From CAYWRZ01 sp964460845 (GTDB taxonomy: Bacteria > Bacteroidota > Bacteroidia > Flavobacteriales_D > UBA2798), in the NCBI GenBank assembly GCA_964460845.1, contig CAYWRZ010000005.1:62001-126000 (forward strand): a stretch of 64,000 nt of DNA. The letters are read 5' to 3'. This document shows positions 18,570 through 27,721 of this stretch, in pieces; within the stretch, counting starts at the first letter, position 1, and the number at the start of each line of letters is the position of its first letter. Both the position numbers and the translations under genes were made by a program. The notes under the pieces are model-generated. The model ran no database searches, was not told where the DNA came from, and was given only the letters and a program-made list of their open reading frames with translations.

Positions 18570-21500
18570 ATGAAGATTACAGAAATCTCGATAAAACGAC
18601 CTACCATCGTAGTAGTGGTGCTTACCGTACTTACGATGCTGGGGTTCCTTTCTTACAAAACGCTCAATTACGAGCTGCTGCCTAAGTTTTCGACTCCTAT
18701 CGTGACCATTTCTACCGTCTATCCCGGGGCTTCGCCTTACGAGGTAGAAAATACGGTGACCCGAAAAATCGAAGACGCCGTATCCTCGATGGAGAACCTG
18801 AAAAAAATCATCTCCAACTCGGTAGAAGGCGTATCGATAGTAATGGTCGAGCTCAACGAAAACGCGGATCCCGACCTCGGATTGCAGGATGCGCAGCGAA
18901 AAGTAAACGCCATCCTCAGTCAACTGCCGGAAGACGTCAAAACGCCTTCGCTGAACAAAATTTCGCTCGACGACCTTCCCATTATGACCATTTCGGCCGC
19001 TGCCGATGTGAACGACAAAGAATTTTATGACCTGATCAAACAAAGGATACAACCTGCCCTCTCGCGCGTACCGGGTGTGGCACAGATTAACCTTATCGGC
19101 GGACAGGAACGTGAAATTCACGTCAACATCGATGCGGCACGACTCGAAGCCTACAAGATTTCGCTGCTGCAAGTCAGACAAGCGATCATCAACTCGAACA
19201 TGGATTTCCCCACGGGAAAAATCAAAACTTCGCAGGAACAGGTACTTGTACGCCTTTCGGGAAAATACCGCGACCTTGAACAGCTCCGCAAGCTGGTTGT
19301 TTCGAGCGCTCCCGAAGGAGGTGTCGTGCGCCTGGAAGACATTGCCGAAGTGACCGACGCCCAAAAAGATGTGGATCTTATTGCACGAGTGGATCTGAAA
19401 AACGCCATCACGCTGAAAATCCAGAAACAGTCGGATGCCAACGCAGTAAAGGTAAGTGAGGGGATACGCGATGCTATTGCACAGCTTGAAAAAGACTACT
19501 CTCCGGTCAACCTCAAAATGCCCATCGTACAAGACAGCTCGATTTACACGCTCGAATCGGCCGATGCGGTAATTTTCGACCTTATTCTTGCCATTGCGCT
19601 GGTGGCGGTCGTGATGCTGCTGTTCCTGCACAGTATCCGTAACGCATTTATCGTAATGGTCGCCATTCCGGCTTCGCTCATCGCGACGTTTATCGGGATA
19701 AAAATGTTCGGCTTTACGCTAAACCTAATGTCGCTGCTCGGCCTTTCGCTGGTAGTGGGTATCCTTGTGGACGACGCTATCGTGGTGCTCGAAAACATTT
19801 ACCGCCACATGGAAATGGGCAAAAATAAAGTACGCGCCGCTTACGACGGGGTAACCGAAATCGGATTTACGGTACTCTCCATCACCATGGTAATTGTGGT
19901 GGTATTCCTTCCGATTACCTTTACCTCGGGACTGGTGTCGAACATTCTTACCCAGTTCTGCGTGGTGGTAGTGATCGCTACCCTGCTCAGTATGGCTGCC
20001 TCGTTCAGCATTGTGCCCTGGCTGTCTTCACGCTTCGGTAAGCTGGAACACCTTTCGAACAAAACCTTCTTCGGACGTTTTCTGCTCGGTTTCGAAAAAG
20101 GACTGGATAATTTCACGCAGTGGATCACCGGCATTCTACGCTGGTCGCTGCGTAACAAAACTGTAACGCTGGTCATTACCCTGGCACTGCTTTTCGCTTC
20201 CTTTATGCTGATAGGAAAAGGCTATATCGGCGGCGAATTTATTCCGGCGGGCGACAGAGGCGAATTTATCGTACAGGTCGAGCTGCCCAAAGATGCTTCT
20301 ATTGAAGAAACCAGCCGCATTACCCGTCAGGTGGAAGAGCACCTCCGTAAAAAACGGGAAGTGACCATGCTCATTAGCACCGTCGGACAATCGAGCGAAG
20401 GTTTCGGCGCTTCACAAACCACGCCTTACAAAGGAGAAGTGCACGTACAGCTTATTGAGAAAAAGCTCGGTAGAGAAGCGGCCGATATTTTTGCCGCAAG
20501 GATGAAAAAAGAGCTGAGCGCCTTTATCGTAGGTGCCGAGATCAAAACCACCCCGGTAAGCATCATGGGTACGGCCGACCGTGCGCCTATCGAGCTTATC
20601 GTGATCGGTCCCTCGCTCGACAGCGTGCTAAGCTTTGCCGAAAAAGCCAAAGCCGAGCTGGCACAAATCGAAGGTGCCAACCAGCTTAAGCTGACCGTAG
20701 AAGACGGTAACCCCGAAGTAAACGTAGAAGTGAACCGCGATAAAATGGCTGCGCTCGGACTTTCGATGGAAATGGTGGGAGCCACTATGCAAACGGCATT
20801 TAACGGAAGCACCGATGCCAAATACCGCGACGGCGAATACGAATACGACATCAATATTCGTTTCGGCGATTTTAACCGTCAGAACATCGAGGATGTGAAA
20901 AACATCTCTTTCATCAACGCAAGAGGCGAAAAAATTGCGCTTTCACAGTTTGCCGACGTATCCTATTCGGCCGGTCCGAGCAAGCTCGAACGCCGCGATC
21001 GAAGCACCTCGGTATCGGTACAGGCACAGGTAATCGGTAGAACCTCGGGTACCGTCAATGCCGAATTTACCGAAAGGCTGGAGAAGCTGGAACGTCCGGC
21101 AGGTGTGGCCTATATCTTCGGCGGAGATGCCGAGATGCAGGGCGACTCCTTCGGTGCGCTCGGTATAGCGCTGCTCATTTCGGTGGCACTGGTGTACCTT
21201 ATCATGGTCGCCTTGTACGACAGCTACGTGTATCCGCTGGTAGTAATGTTCTCTATCCCGCTTTCGATTATCGGTGCGCTATTGGCGCTGGCCCTGTCGA
21301 ACAGCTCGCTGAACATTTTTACCATTCTCGGTCTTATCATGCTTATCGGTCTGGTGGCGAAAAACGCCATTCTGCTCGTGGACTTTACCAACCACATGAA
21401 AGAACGTGGTGAAAGTACCGACGAAGCGCTGGTACACGCGAATAATGCGCGTCTGCGTCCGATCCTCATGACTACCATCGCCATGATTATCGGTATGCTG

Positions 21501-21734
21501 CCCATCGCTCTTTCTTCGGGTTCGGGTGCCGAATGGAAAAACGGACTGGCCTGGACCATCATCGGCGGACTGACCAGCTCCATGTTCCTGACGCTTATCG
21601 TGGTACCGGTAATCTACAAGATTTTCGACTCGATACTGACCCGTTTGGGACTGAACAAGCACCAGAAAGAATCTATTAACGAGCTGATGACGGCTCCTTA
21701 TACACCTAACGAAGACGCACCGAGTCACCCTTAA
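18570..21734 (+). CDS. RND-family multidrug/solute efflux pump (AcrB/CzcA-like)
   Basis: 1054 residues, the usual length for an HAE1-type RND pump. Twelve transmembrane segments occur in the 1+5, 1+5 arrangement, with two large periplasmic loops. Proton-relay residues are present: the Asp pair in GILVDDAIVVLENIYRHME near residue 400 and the Lys in GLVAKNAILLVDF near 930. The N terminus (ITEISIKRPTIVVVVLTVLT) is typical. It couples proton influx to export of a hydrophobic or amphiphilic substrate that cannot be predicted from sequence. It is the last gene of the operon; a strong hairpin terminator follows 27 bases after the stop. Confidence 0.96.
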   Translation: MKITEISIKRPTIVVVVLTVLTMLGFLSYKTLNYELLPKFSTPIVTISTVYPGASPYEVENTVTRKIEDAVSSMENLKKIISNSVEGVSIVMVELNENADPDLGLQDAQRKVNAILSQLPEDVKTPSLNKISLDDLPIMTISAAADVNDKEFYDLIKQRIQPALSRVPGVAQINLIGGQEREIHVNIDAARLEAYKISLLQVRQAIINSNMDFPTGKIKTSQEQVLVRLSGKYRDLEQLRKLVVSSAPEGGVVRLEDIAEVTDAQKDVDLIARVDLKNAITLKIQKQSDANAVKVSEGIRDAIAQLEKDYSPVNLKMPIVQDSSIYTLESADAVIFDLILAIALVAVVMLLFLHSIRNAFIVMVAIPASLIATFIGIKMFGFTLNLMSLLGLSLVVGILVDDAIVVLENIYRHMEMGKNKVRAAYDGVTEIGFTVLSITMVIVVVFLPITFTSGLVSNILTQFCVVVVIATLLSMAASFSIVPWLSSRFGKLEHLSNKTFFGRFLLGFEKGLDNFTQWITGILRWSLRNKTVTLVITLALLFASFMLIGKGYIGGEFIPAGDRGEFIVQVELPKDASIEETSRITRQVEEHLRKKREVTMLISTVGQSSEGFGASQTTPYKGEVHVQLIEKKLGREAADIFAARMKKELSAFIVGAEIKTTPVSIMGTADRAPIELIVIGPSLDSVLSFAEKAKAELAQIEGANQLKLTVEDGNPEVNVEVNRDKMAALGLSMEMVGATMQTAFNGSTDAKYRDGEYEYDINIRFGDFNRQNIEDVKNISFINARGEKIALSQFADVSYSAGPSKLERRDRSTSVSVQAQVIGRTSGTVNAEFTERLEKLERPAGVAYIFGGDAEMQGDSFGALGIALLISVALVYLIMVALYDSYVYPLVVMFSIPLSIIGALLALALSNSSLNIFTILGLIMLIGLVAKNAILLVDFTNHMKERGESTDEALVHANNARLRPILMTTIAMIIGMLPIALSSGSGAEWKNGLAWTIIGGLTSSMFLTLIVVPVIYKIFDSILTRLGLNKHQKESINELMTAPYTPNEDAPSHP

Positions 21735-21761
21735 GCGATAAGGATACGTTTTCTTTTTTTG

Positions 21762-21820
21762 CCGGACTGCAATACACGCGGAGTAATCTGATCCGCCGGT
21801 TTTGCGGTCCGGTTTTTTTT
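21762..21820 (+). terminator. Rho-independent terminator of the RND efflux operon
   Basis: Outer stem CCGGACTGCAA (21762-21772) pairs with TTGCGGTCCGG (21802-21812) with one G-T pair. An inner stem GCGGA (21778-21782) pairs with TCCGC (21792-21796). Eight T residues follow. Confidence 0.85.
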
Positions 21821-22005
21821 ATGGAGAAATCGATAAAATCTATACGGCACAAAAGCAGATATTTTTGATTGACGAAGAAGCAATAAACATTAAAACACTG
21901 ATAATCAAAGTATTATTGAGTAGATTATTTCCAAAAAACGCCGTAGATGAAACTTGGAAAAAAGGAATAGAATAATTTGGTTCTTTTGTGTAAAACGAAA
22001 TAAAT
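21821..22005 (+). other. Intergenic stretch with an open, ATG-less frame
   Basis: AT-richer than the flanks. One forward frame is open from about 21820 to a TAA at 21975 and would read as a hydrophilic peptide (IDKIYTAQKQIFLIDEEAIN ... AVDETWKKGIE) but has no ATG. It could be a TTG-started small gene (21865) or the tail of a decayed gene. Nothing further can be supported. Confidence 0.25.
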
Positions 22006-22245
22006 ATGGGATCACTTATTGCTTACATAAAGAACATATCCTTCAATTTTGAAGGCGTGTTCAGCAGAGGCTCGAGCTATGAAATTCCGGAGGAGCTCGA
22101 AAAACTTTATTCGGAAATTTATATCAACAAAGGTAAAAATCCGCGGCACATTGATAAACAAAATATGCGTGCCGATTTCGATAAAGTGTACCGGCACTTT
22201 AAAAAAGTGCTGCGTAGTCCTAAAGTTAGAAGAGCACCTAATTAA
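22006..22245 (+). CDS. Hypothetical small protein upstream of a DUF2335-type gene
   Basis: 79 residues with no family that I recognise. The N-terminal part is sheet-like (SLIAYIKNISFNFEGVFSRG), the middle is helical and acidic (EIPEELEKLYSEIYINKGKN) and the C terminus is basic (VYRHFKKVLRSPKVRRAPN). It is soluble, with no signal peptide. The stop overlaps the next ATG by one base (TAATG), so the two genes are translated together and probably work together. Base composition is somewhat more AT-rich than the housekeeping genes. Confidence 0.65.
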   Translation: MGSLIAYIKNISFNFEGVFSRGSSYEIPEELEKLYSEIYINKGKNPRHIDKQNMRADFDKVYRHFKKVLRSPKVRRAPN

Positions 22246-22691
22246 TGGCCAAACGGTATAAGGTTGTCAAAGCTTCTCATGCAATTAGCCACGAAGGGCA
22301 AGGGCAGCTATACGAACACCGGGAGTCAATTGATGACAGCCTGTTACCGGACGCAGTTGAACTACGTAAATTGAAAGCTATCGATCCTGAAGGAGTTTCC
22401 TGGATCAAAGAACAAACCGCGAGGGAACAGGATGCACGGCATTCTTTTATGGATCGACGAATGGGTCTTTGGGAAAAAGGGCAGCGAAGGACCTACGCGC
22501 TGGATATGCTCACCCTATTATGTGCCTTGATGGTTATTCTTTGTGGAATGACGTTTTCCTGCTTTTTGATCTATTATCAGCAATCTGTAATAGGAACCGT
22601 TTTTGCAGGAGGTACGCTGATTTTTGCCGCTACGGCTTTTCTGAACTACAGGAAAAAGTCCGGGCAACGGTCTGAAGTGATAGAGCACTAA
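22245..22691 (+). CDS. DUF2335-like two-helix membrane protein
   Basis: 148 residues. The layout fits the DUF2335 family: a hydrophilic N terminus with LPDAVELRKLKAIDPEGVSW (the position of the family's LP-x-P-x-x-L...PG stretch), a run of charged helix (KEQTAREQDARHSFMDRR, MGLWEKGQRR), then two closely spaced transmembrane helices (LTLLCALMVILCGMTFSCFL and VIGTVFAGGTLIFAATAFLN) and a short cytoplasmic tail. DUF2335 proteins are small predicted inner-membrane proteins of unknown function, scattered widely among bacteria and sometimes on mobile elements. It is coupled to the preceding small gene by a one-base overlap. Confidence 0.7.
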   Translation: MAKRYKVVKASHAISHEGQGQLYEHRESIDDSLLPDAVELRKLKAIDPEGVSWIKEQTAREQDARHSFMDRRMGLWEKGQRRTYALDMLTLLCALMVILCGMTFSCFLIYYQQSVIGTVFAGGTLIFAATAFLNYRKKSGQRSEVIEH

Positions 22692-22806
22692 CTACCACTG
22701 CTGCTCACATCCATTCGCCAGCTTTATCGAGTTAGGTTAACGGAATCAAGTTACCGGGAGCGGAGTGCGAACCTTTCATTACAGTCTGACAAAATAAGCG
22801 AAGCGG

Positions 22807-23286
22807 CTACACCAAATACCGCGCGTGCCAGCTTTCACCCATCGGTAGGGTCCAGCTTTTTTCAAACTCATCTAAAGTCGATACCAGGTTGTTGAACACA
22901 GGTGTATTCGCGTTGATTTTCCCGGCCGAAGCCAGGGTAGCAAGCTCAGTAAGCCTTGCCTGTGCCACTTTGTCGCCTTCGAGATAAGCCACCTGCATCC
23001 TGTCCATCAGTTGAATACCAAGATCCTGCTCCACGCGTTTTACAAAAGCCACCGACTTATCAATAGAACAGCCGCTGGCCATAGCCTGCGCTTCGTCCAC
23101 AAAAATCACGAGGAAAAGACGGTGAAACACTTCGGTAGTCGCGCTGAGCGGGTTGCCGTGCGAGTCCCAGGTACGGGTAAAGCTCTCCCCTTCCCGCTTT
23201 AACCATTCTGCTTCTTCTTCCGTAAGCAATCTATCGGCCTGATACACCCAAACACGGGTGTGCGCAGGTAATTCCTTCCAACTCAT
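22807..23286 (-). CDS. Conserved Bacteroidota protein, often misnamed ABC transporter ATPase
   Basis: About 159 residues from the ATG at 23286. In-frame ATGs at 23298 and 23343 are also possible; the latter would overlap the upstream gene by 17 bases. The start was chosen because homologues as I recall them begin a few residues before LPAHTRVWVYQADR. Conserved-looking phrases are VWVYQADRLLTEEEAEWLK, FVDEAQAMASGCSIDKSVAF and a C-terminal MGESWHARYL. No Walker A or ABC signature is present, so the database name sometimes used for this family is not supported by the sequence. Last gene of the amidase-MCE-Fe/S operon. Function unknown. Confidence 0.78.
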   Translation of the reverse strand: MSWKELPAHTRVWVYQADRLLTEEEAEWLKREGESFTRTWDSHGNPLSATTEVFHRLFLVIFVDEAQAMASGCSIDKSVAFVKRVEQDLGIQLMDRMQVAYLEGDKVAQARLTELATLASAGKINANTPVFNNLVSTLDEFEKSWTLPMGESWHARYLV

Positions 23287-23326
23287 AGCTCTTTCCATTT
23301 GTTCCCGCCATGCGGGTATTTTTTCT

Positions 23327-24121
23327 TCAAAGATCGGCTGCATCGGCGATCAGCTCGGCCACATCGAGCACCCGTACTTCATGCTCGCGGTTAAAATTTT
23401 TGACTCCGTCAGTCATCATGGTATTGCAAAACGGACAGCCGGTAGCAATGATAGCCGGAGCCACACCCAAGGCTTCTTCGGTGCGTTCTACATTCACCTC
23501 CTTATTGCCTTTTTCAGCTTCTTTGAACATCTGCGCACCGCCCGCCCCACAGCAAAATCCTTTCTGACGGCAACGCTTCATTTCGACCAGCTCGGCATCC
23601 AGCTTTTCGATAAGCTCGCGCGGCGCCTCGTATTCGCCATTACCTCGTCCGAGATAACAAGGGTCGTGAAACGTAATCCGTTTGCCTTTAAACGCTCCTC
23701 CGCCTTTCAATTTCAATCGTCCTTCGGAAATGAGCGATTGCACAAACTGCGTATGGTGCATCACCTCGTATGTACCGCCCAAACCGGGGTATTCGTTCTT
23801 AATGGTATTGAAGCAATGCGGACAAGCGGTTACGATTTTTTTAATTTCATAGGCATTAAGCACCTGAATATTCTGCATGGCCTGCATCTGGAAAAGAAAC
23901 TCGTTACCGGCTCTTTTGGCAGGATCGCCCGTGCAGCTTTCTTCGGTACCCAACACCGCAAATTTCACCTTGGCTGCGTTCAGAATTTTCACCAAAGCAC
24001 GGGTAATTTTTCTTGCCCGATCATCAAAACTTCCGGAGCAACCCACCCAAAAAAGGACTTCGGGGCTTTCACCACCGGCCGCCATCTCGGCCATTGTAGG
24101 AACATGTATCGGTTCTGCCAT
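23327..24121 (-). CDS. Soluble Fe-S oxidoreductase subunit with two CCG domains (HdrB/LutA-like)
   Basis: 264 residues. Two cysteine-rich CCG-type modules are visible. The first has VGCSGSFDDR, EESCTGDPAKRAGN and ACPHCFN. The second has DPCYLGRGNGEY, FCCGAGGAQMF and TGCPFCNTM. Such modules hold an Fe-S or Zn site and are found in heterodisulfide-reductase subunit B, LutA, GlpC and succinate-dehydrogenase-like proteins. The protein is cytoplasmic. It follows the membrane Fe-S subunit by 36 bases, and together they should form a membrane-associated electron-transfer complex, perhaps acting between menaquinone and a thiol/disulfide or flavin partner. The physiological substrate is not deducible. 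Confidence 0.88.
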   Translation of the reverse strand: MAEPIHVPTMAEMAAGGESPEVLFWVGCSGSFDDRARKITRALVKILNAAKVKFAVLGTEESCTGDPAKRAGNEFLFQMQAMQNIQVLNAYEIKKIVTACPHCFNTIKNEYPGLGGTYEVMHHTQFVQSLISEGRLKLKGGGAFKGKRITFHDPCYLGRGNGEYEAPRELIEKLDAELVEMKRCRQKGFCCGAGGAQMFKEAEKGNKEVNVERTEEALGVAPAIIATGCPFCNTMMTDGVKNFNREHEVRVLDVAELIADAADL

Positions 24122-24157
24122 AATTTTCTTTTTTCAAAAATCGCCTGTATCGCCCGT

Positions 24158-25474
24158 TTATTCCTCCACCCAATTCATGCGGTCGGCAGGCGAAAACTGC
24201 CAGGGGGCGCCATTATTTTCGAGATTGGTATGCATCATGGCCAGCTCCTGCGGAACTTTTGATTCTTCCATTACCAGGTAACGACGCATATCCATAATAA
24301 TGGAAAGCGGATCAATATTAACCGGACATTCCTGCACACAAGCGTTACAAGTATTACAAGCCCATAGTTCTTCCTCTAAAATATAATCGCCGAGCAGGGC
24401 CTTGCCGTCGTCGTGCGCTTTGCCGTGCTTGCGTATATTTTCGCCTACTTCTTCGAGCCTGTCGCGGGTATCCATCATGATTTTACGGGGCGAAAGCAGC
24501 TTCCCGGTTTGTGTGGCCGGACAAGCGGAAGAGCAGCGCCCGCACTCGGTACAGGAATACGCATCTAACAACTGTTTCCACGTAAGATCGCCTACATCGC
24601 GGGCGCCGAAACGCTTTACTTCTCCGGCATCGGCCGCAGGTGCCGCATACGGATCGGCATTGGGATCCATCATGAGCTTCACCTCGTTGGTCACGCTTTC
24701 GAGGTTGGTAAACTGCCCTTTCGGATTCAGGTTGGAAAAATACACGTTCGGGAATGCCAGCACAATATGCAGGTGCTTGGAAAACGGGAGGTAATTCAGG
24801 AAAGCCAATACGCCTACGATGTGAAACCACCAGGCCGCACGTTCGAGCAGGATAAGCACTCCGTCAGACAAGCCGCTGAGCAAAGGAGCAATCAATCCCG
24901 AAACGGGAAAAGACCCGGCTATCGTATAATGTGGTACTCCACGCGATTGCAGAATGGAATCGGAGGCATTCATGAGCAGGAAAGCCGCCATGAGCAGTAT
25001 TTCGACGGTAAGAATAATATTGGCGTCTGACTTGGGCCAGGCGGTCATTTCGCGGTAGTGAAAACGACGAATGCGCAAAATGTTTCGACGCACCAAAAAA
25101 ATCGCACAGGAAACCAGCACCAGCAGTGCCAGCACTTCAAAAGAAGCAATCAGAAAATTGTAAAAACCACCTAAAAACGAGAATACACGGTGGGTACCGA
25201 CCACTCCGTCTATCACGATTTCGAGCATCTCGATATTGATTATCACAAAACCGACATACACGAATATGTGCAGGATACCGGCTATAGGGCGGGTCACCAT
25301 TTTAGACTGACCCAGGGCTACGCGTATCATAACGCGTAAACGATCAGCAGGTTTGTCGCTGCGATCAAGCGGTTGACCGAGACGTATATTTCTCCAAAGT
25401 TCTCTCGATTTCCATGCAAACAAAGTCACAGCGGCTACGAGAAGAACCAGAAAAGCGATGTTTTCAATACCCAT
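24158..25474 (-). CDS. Membrane-bound (Fe-S) oxidoreductase subunit, NarI/DsrM-like plus HdrC-like
   Basis: 438 residues. The N-terminal half has five to six transmembrane helices (for example ENIAFLVLLVAAVTLFAW, FVYVGFVIINIEMLEIVID, ILLERAAWWFHIVGVLAFL) with His residues that could bind b-type haem, as in the NarI/DsrM family. The C-terminal third carries two 4Fe-4S ferredoxin motifs: CTECGRCSSACP from residue 308 and CNTCNACVQECP from residue 373. This fusion, followed by a CCG-domain protein, is a common Bacteroidota arrangement for a quinone-linked electron-transfer module. It lies 10 bases after the MCE gene in an operon that starts with a peptidoglycan amidase. Confidence 0.9.
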   Translation of the reverse strand: MGIENIAFLVLLVAAVTLFAWKSRELWRNIRLGQPLDRSDKPADRLRVMIRVALGQSKMVTRPIAGILHIFVYVGFVIINIEMLEIVIDGVVGTHRVFSFLGGFYNFLIASFEVLALLVLVSCAIFLVRRNILRIRRFHYREMTAWPKSDANIILTVEILLMAAFLLMNASDSILQSRGVPHYTIAGSFPVSGLIAPLLSGLSDGVLILLERAAWWFHIVGVLAFLNYLPFSKHLHIVLAFPNVYFSNLNPKGQFTNLESVTNEVKLMMDPNADPYAAPAADAGEVKRFGARDVGDLTWKQLLDAYSCTECGRCSSACPATQTGKLLSPRKIMMDTRDRLEEVGENIRKHGKAHDDGKALLGDYILEEELWACNTCNACVQECPVNIDPLSIIMDMRRYLVMEESKVPQELAMMHTNLENNGAPWQFSPADRMNWVEE

Positions 25475-25484
25475 CCTGTACAGT

Positions 25485-26501
25485 TCAGTCGTTCAGCATT
25501 TTTTTAAGTTTTTTCTCCTCCTGCGCATCCAGCTTCAGTCCTTTTTCTTTACGTCCGAACACCGAAATGTGCATATAACGATTCGGATGCTCACGGATAT
25601 TCTCTATCAAACGAGCCAGCTCTTCGCCGCTACGTACCAGTGCCTGATGCAGGCTATCGGTATGAATCAGCTTGCCGAGCGACCCCTCGCCGTTGTTAAT
25701 CTGCGCAATCAGATCATTCATATTGTTCACCGCCGCATAAGCCGAACGTATCGCTCCACCGATATCGGCCGCAGCCAGAGTATCGGAAATGGCACTCACA
25801 TTGCTCAGGGTGCGATCAATTTTACCCGTTTGCTGCGACAGCGAAGAGGCAAGATTATCTACTTTGGAAAGGGTACTCGAAATTTTGCCGCTTTCCTGAT
25901 CGATCAGGGTGTTGAGCTTTACAGTAAACTCTTTGATGTTTTGTGTAATGTCCTTAAAAGACCCGATGCTTTTCTCGAGGTTATCGGCATTTTCACCCAA
26001 TACCTGCGAAATGGCGTTGATCATCGTGTCGAGCGATGCCATCAGATTTTCCGCTTTCTGCATCACCGGCGCTATCTGCGCATCGACTCTGGCCTGTAAA
26101 GAAAGCTGCTCTTCCGCATTGAGCGTATCGCCGGCTTTGAGCAATTCGGTGCTGGTTCCCGGCACCAAATCGATGGCTTTGGTACCGAAAAGGTCGGCGC
26201 TGACCAAACGGGCACGGGTGTCTTTAGGCAGCTTCAGCACTTTGTTGTCAATCCTGAAAGCGACTACCATACGCATCATTCCGGGACGCACTTCCACCAG
26301 CTCGGTACTCAGCACCTGCCCTACTTTTAAGCCCTGATACTGTACCGGACTGGCAGCCACAAGGCCGTCCACACGCTGGTACATCGCGTAATAATCACGG
26401 CTGCTCTTAAAAAGGTCTATCCCTCTAAGGTAGTTTACACCGTATATGAGAAAGGCGATAGCCAGTACGACTACCAACCCTACTTTTACTTCTTTTTTCA
26501 A
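25485..26501 (-). CDS. MCE/MlaD-family lipid-transport protein
   Basis: 338 residues with an N-terminal transmembrane helix (VGLVVVLAIAFLIYGVNYL). The single MCE domain lies at about residues 36-115 (YYAMYQRVDGLVAASPVQYQ, then GLKVGQV, then SADLFGTKAIDLVPGTS). A long helical region follows that could form the coiled needle or dimer interface (ENADNLEKSIGSFKDITQ and similar). MCE proteins form hexameric rings that move phospholipids between the inner and outer membranes. The start codon is TTG, six bases after the amidase stop. The permease and ATPase (mlaE, mlaF) are not in this window. Confidence 0.9.
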   Translation of the reverse strand: MKKEVKVGLVVVLAIAFLIYGVNYLRGIDLFKSSRDYYAMYQRVDGLVAASPVQYQGLKVGQVLSTELVEVRPGMMRMVVAFRIDNKVLKLPKDTRARLVSADLFGTKAIDLVPGTSTELLKAGDTLNAEEQLSLQARVDAQIAPVMQKAENLMASLDTMINAISQVLGENADNLEKSIGSFKDITQNIKEFTVKLNTLIDQESGKISSTLSKVDNLASSLSQQTGKIDRTLSNVSAISDTLAAADIGGAIRSAYAAVNNMNDLIAQINNGEGSLGKLIHTDSLHQALVRSGEELARLIENIREHPNRYMHISVFGRKEKGLKLDAQEEKKLKKMLND

Positions 26502-26507
26502 ATCAGA

Positions 26508-27704
26508 TTATCTTTTTGCCAGTTCTATGGCTTTCTGAAGTTCTATACGCTCACCGTTGAGAAAGGCTATGATAAATGCGGTGCCAAATCCTTTTTCGCG
26601 GGCTTCGGTCTGAAGCTTCTTCGCCTCTTCAAAATTATCACTTTTTCCGTAAGTGTACTTATAAATTCCATCGGCACGGTACATCTCTACGCCTTTTAAT
26701 CCCTTAAACGCCGAAGAATTCACATCCAAAGGCTTGGGAGAGGTGGTAATCTGTACTTTAAACACCACTTTATTGTCTTTGACCGGCTCCTCAGCCACCA
26801 CCGGCTCTTCTTTCTGCGTCACCTCTTCGGGTGTCACTTTTTTATCGGGCAAAGTGAGCTTAGTACCCTGATTACGACCTTCAACTTCTGTTTTATAATC
26901 GACAAAAGCATCAAAAATAGACTTGGCCATCAGCTTCTGATGTGCCACATCATTGAGTACTTTTTCTTCTTCGGGATGGGTAAGAAATCCCACTTCTATC
27001 AGCACACTGGGCATATTTACCTGATGCAGCACAAGAAAACCGGCCTGCTTCACTCCCCGATTATAAACCACCGGCAATTGAGCGGCATTTTCCTGAATAC
27101 GCCGCGCAAAGCTTATGCTCTGCTCCAGGTAGGTGCTCGTCATCAGAGATAAAAAAATGAAATTGTCGGGATCACGGGGATCGAAGTTCTGGTATTTCTG
27201 CTCGTAGTTATCCTCGATCATGATCACCGAGTTTTCGCGCTCGGCCACTTTAAACTGAGCCGCCGACTTGTGCAAGCCTAACACATAGGTTTCGGTGCCT
27301 TTGGCGGTAGCCGGACCTGCATTGGCATGAATGCAGATAAACAGATCGGCTTTGTGCTTGTTCGCAATGCGTGCCCGTTCGGCCAAATCGACAAATTCAT
27401 CTTTGGTCCGGGTATATATAACTTTTACGCTGTTGCCGTATTTTTCTTTGATCATGTCGCCCAGCTTAAGCGAAATGGCCAGCACCACATCGGCTTCGTG
27501 CGAAAATTTGCCCACACAGCCCGGATCTTTTCCCCCATGCCCGGGATCAATCACTACGGTACGCACACCCAAAGAGTCTCCTCCTCCCGGTGCGGCATGA
27601 CTCAGCGCTGCCGACGTAAAAAAAAGCAGGCAGACAAGAAAAATCCCGAAACTGCGTTTGGTGCAGAAACCCGGTGTGAAAAGCAGCTTTTGTGTTTTTT
27701 CCAT
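26508..27704 (-). CDS. N-acetylmuramoyl-L-alanine amidase (AmiC type) with SPOR-like C terminus
   Basis: 398 residues. A signal peptide occupies about 15-37 (FGIFLVCLLFFTSAALSHAA). The Amidase_3 catalytic domain spans about 48-270, with zinc-ligand motifs VVIDPGHGGKDPG, the Glu in SHEADVVLAI and FICIHANAGP, and the catalytic Glu in VLIEVGFLTHPEEE. After a charged linker rich in Glu, Lys and Val, a C-terminal SPOR-like domain (about 320-398, VFKVQITTSPKPL ... AREKGFGTAFIIAFLNGE) should bind denuded glycan. The enzyme cleaves the stem peptide from MurNAc in the periplasm during cell separation. Head of a five-gene operon and divergent from the LptD-like gene. Confidence 0.93.
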   Translation of the reverse strand: MEKTQKLLFTPGFCTKRSFGIFLVCLLFFTSAALSHAAPGGGDSLGVRTVVIDPGHGGKDPGCVGKFSHEADVVLAISLKLGDMIKEKYGNSVKVIYTRTKDEFVDLAERARIANKHKADLFICIHANAGPATAKGTETYVLGLHKSAAQFKVAERENSVIMIEDNYEQKYQNFDPRDPDNFIFLSLMTSTYLEQSISFARRIQENAAQLPVVYNRGVKQAGFLVLHQVNMPSVLIEVGFLTHPEEEKVLNDVAHQKLMAKSIFDAFVDYKTEVEGRNQGTKLTLPDKKVTPEEVTQKEEPVVAEEPVKDNKVVFKVQITTSPKPLDVNSSAFKGLKGVEMYRADGIYKYTYGKSDNFEEAKKLQTEAREKGFGTAFIIAFLNGERIELQKAIELAKR

Positions 27705-27721
27705 AAAGACGGTTATTTACT

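Noticed and set aside
22807..23286. ABC transporter ATPase assignment for the small conserved protein
   Set aside because: No Walker A, Walker B or ABC signature can be seen, and the protein is too short.
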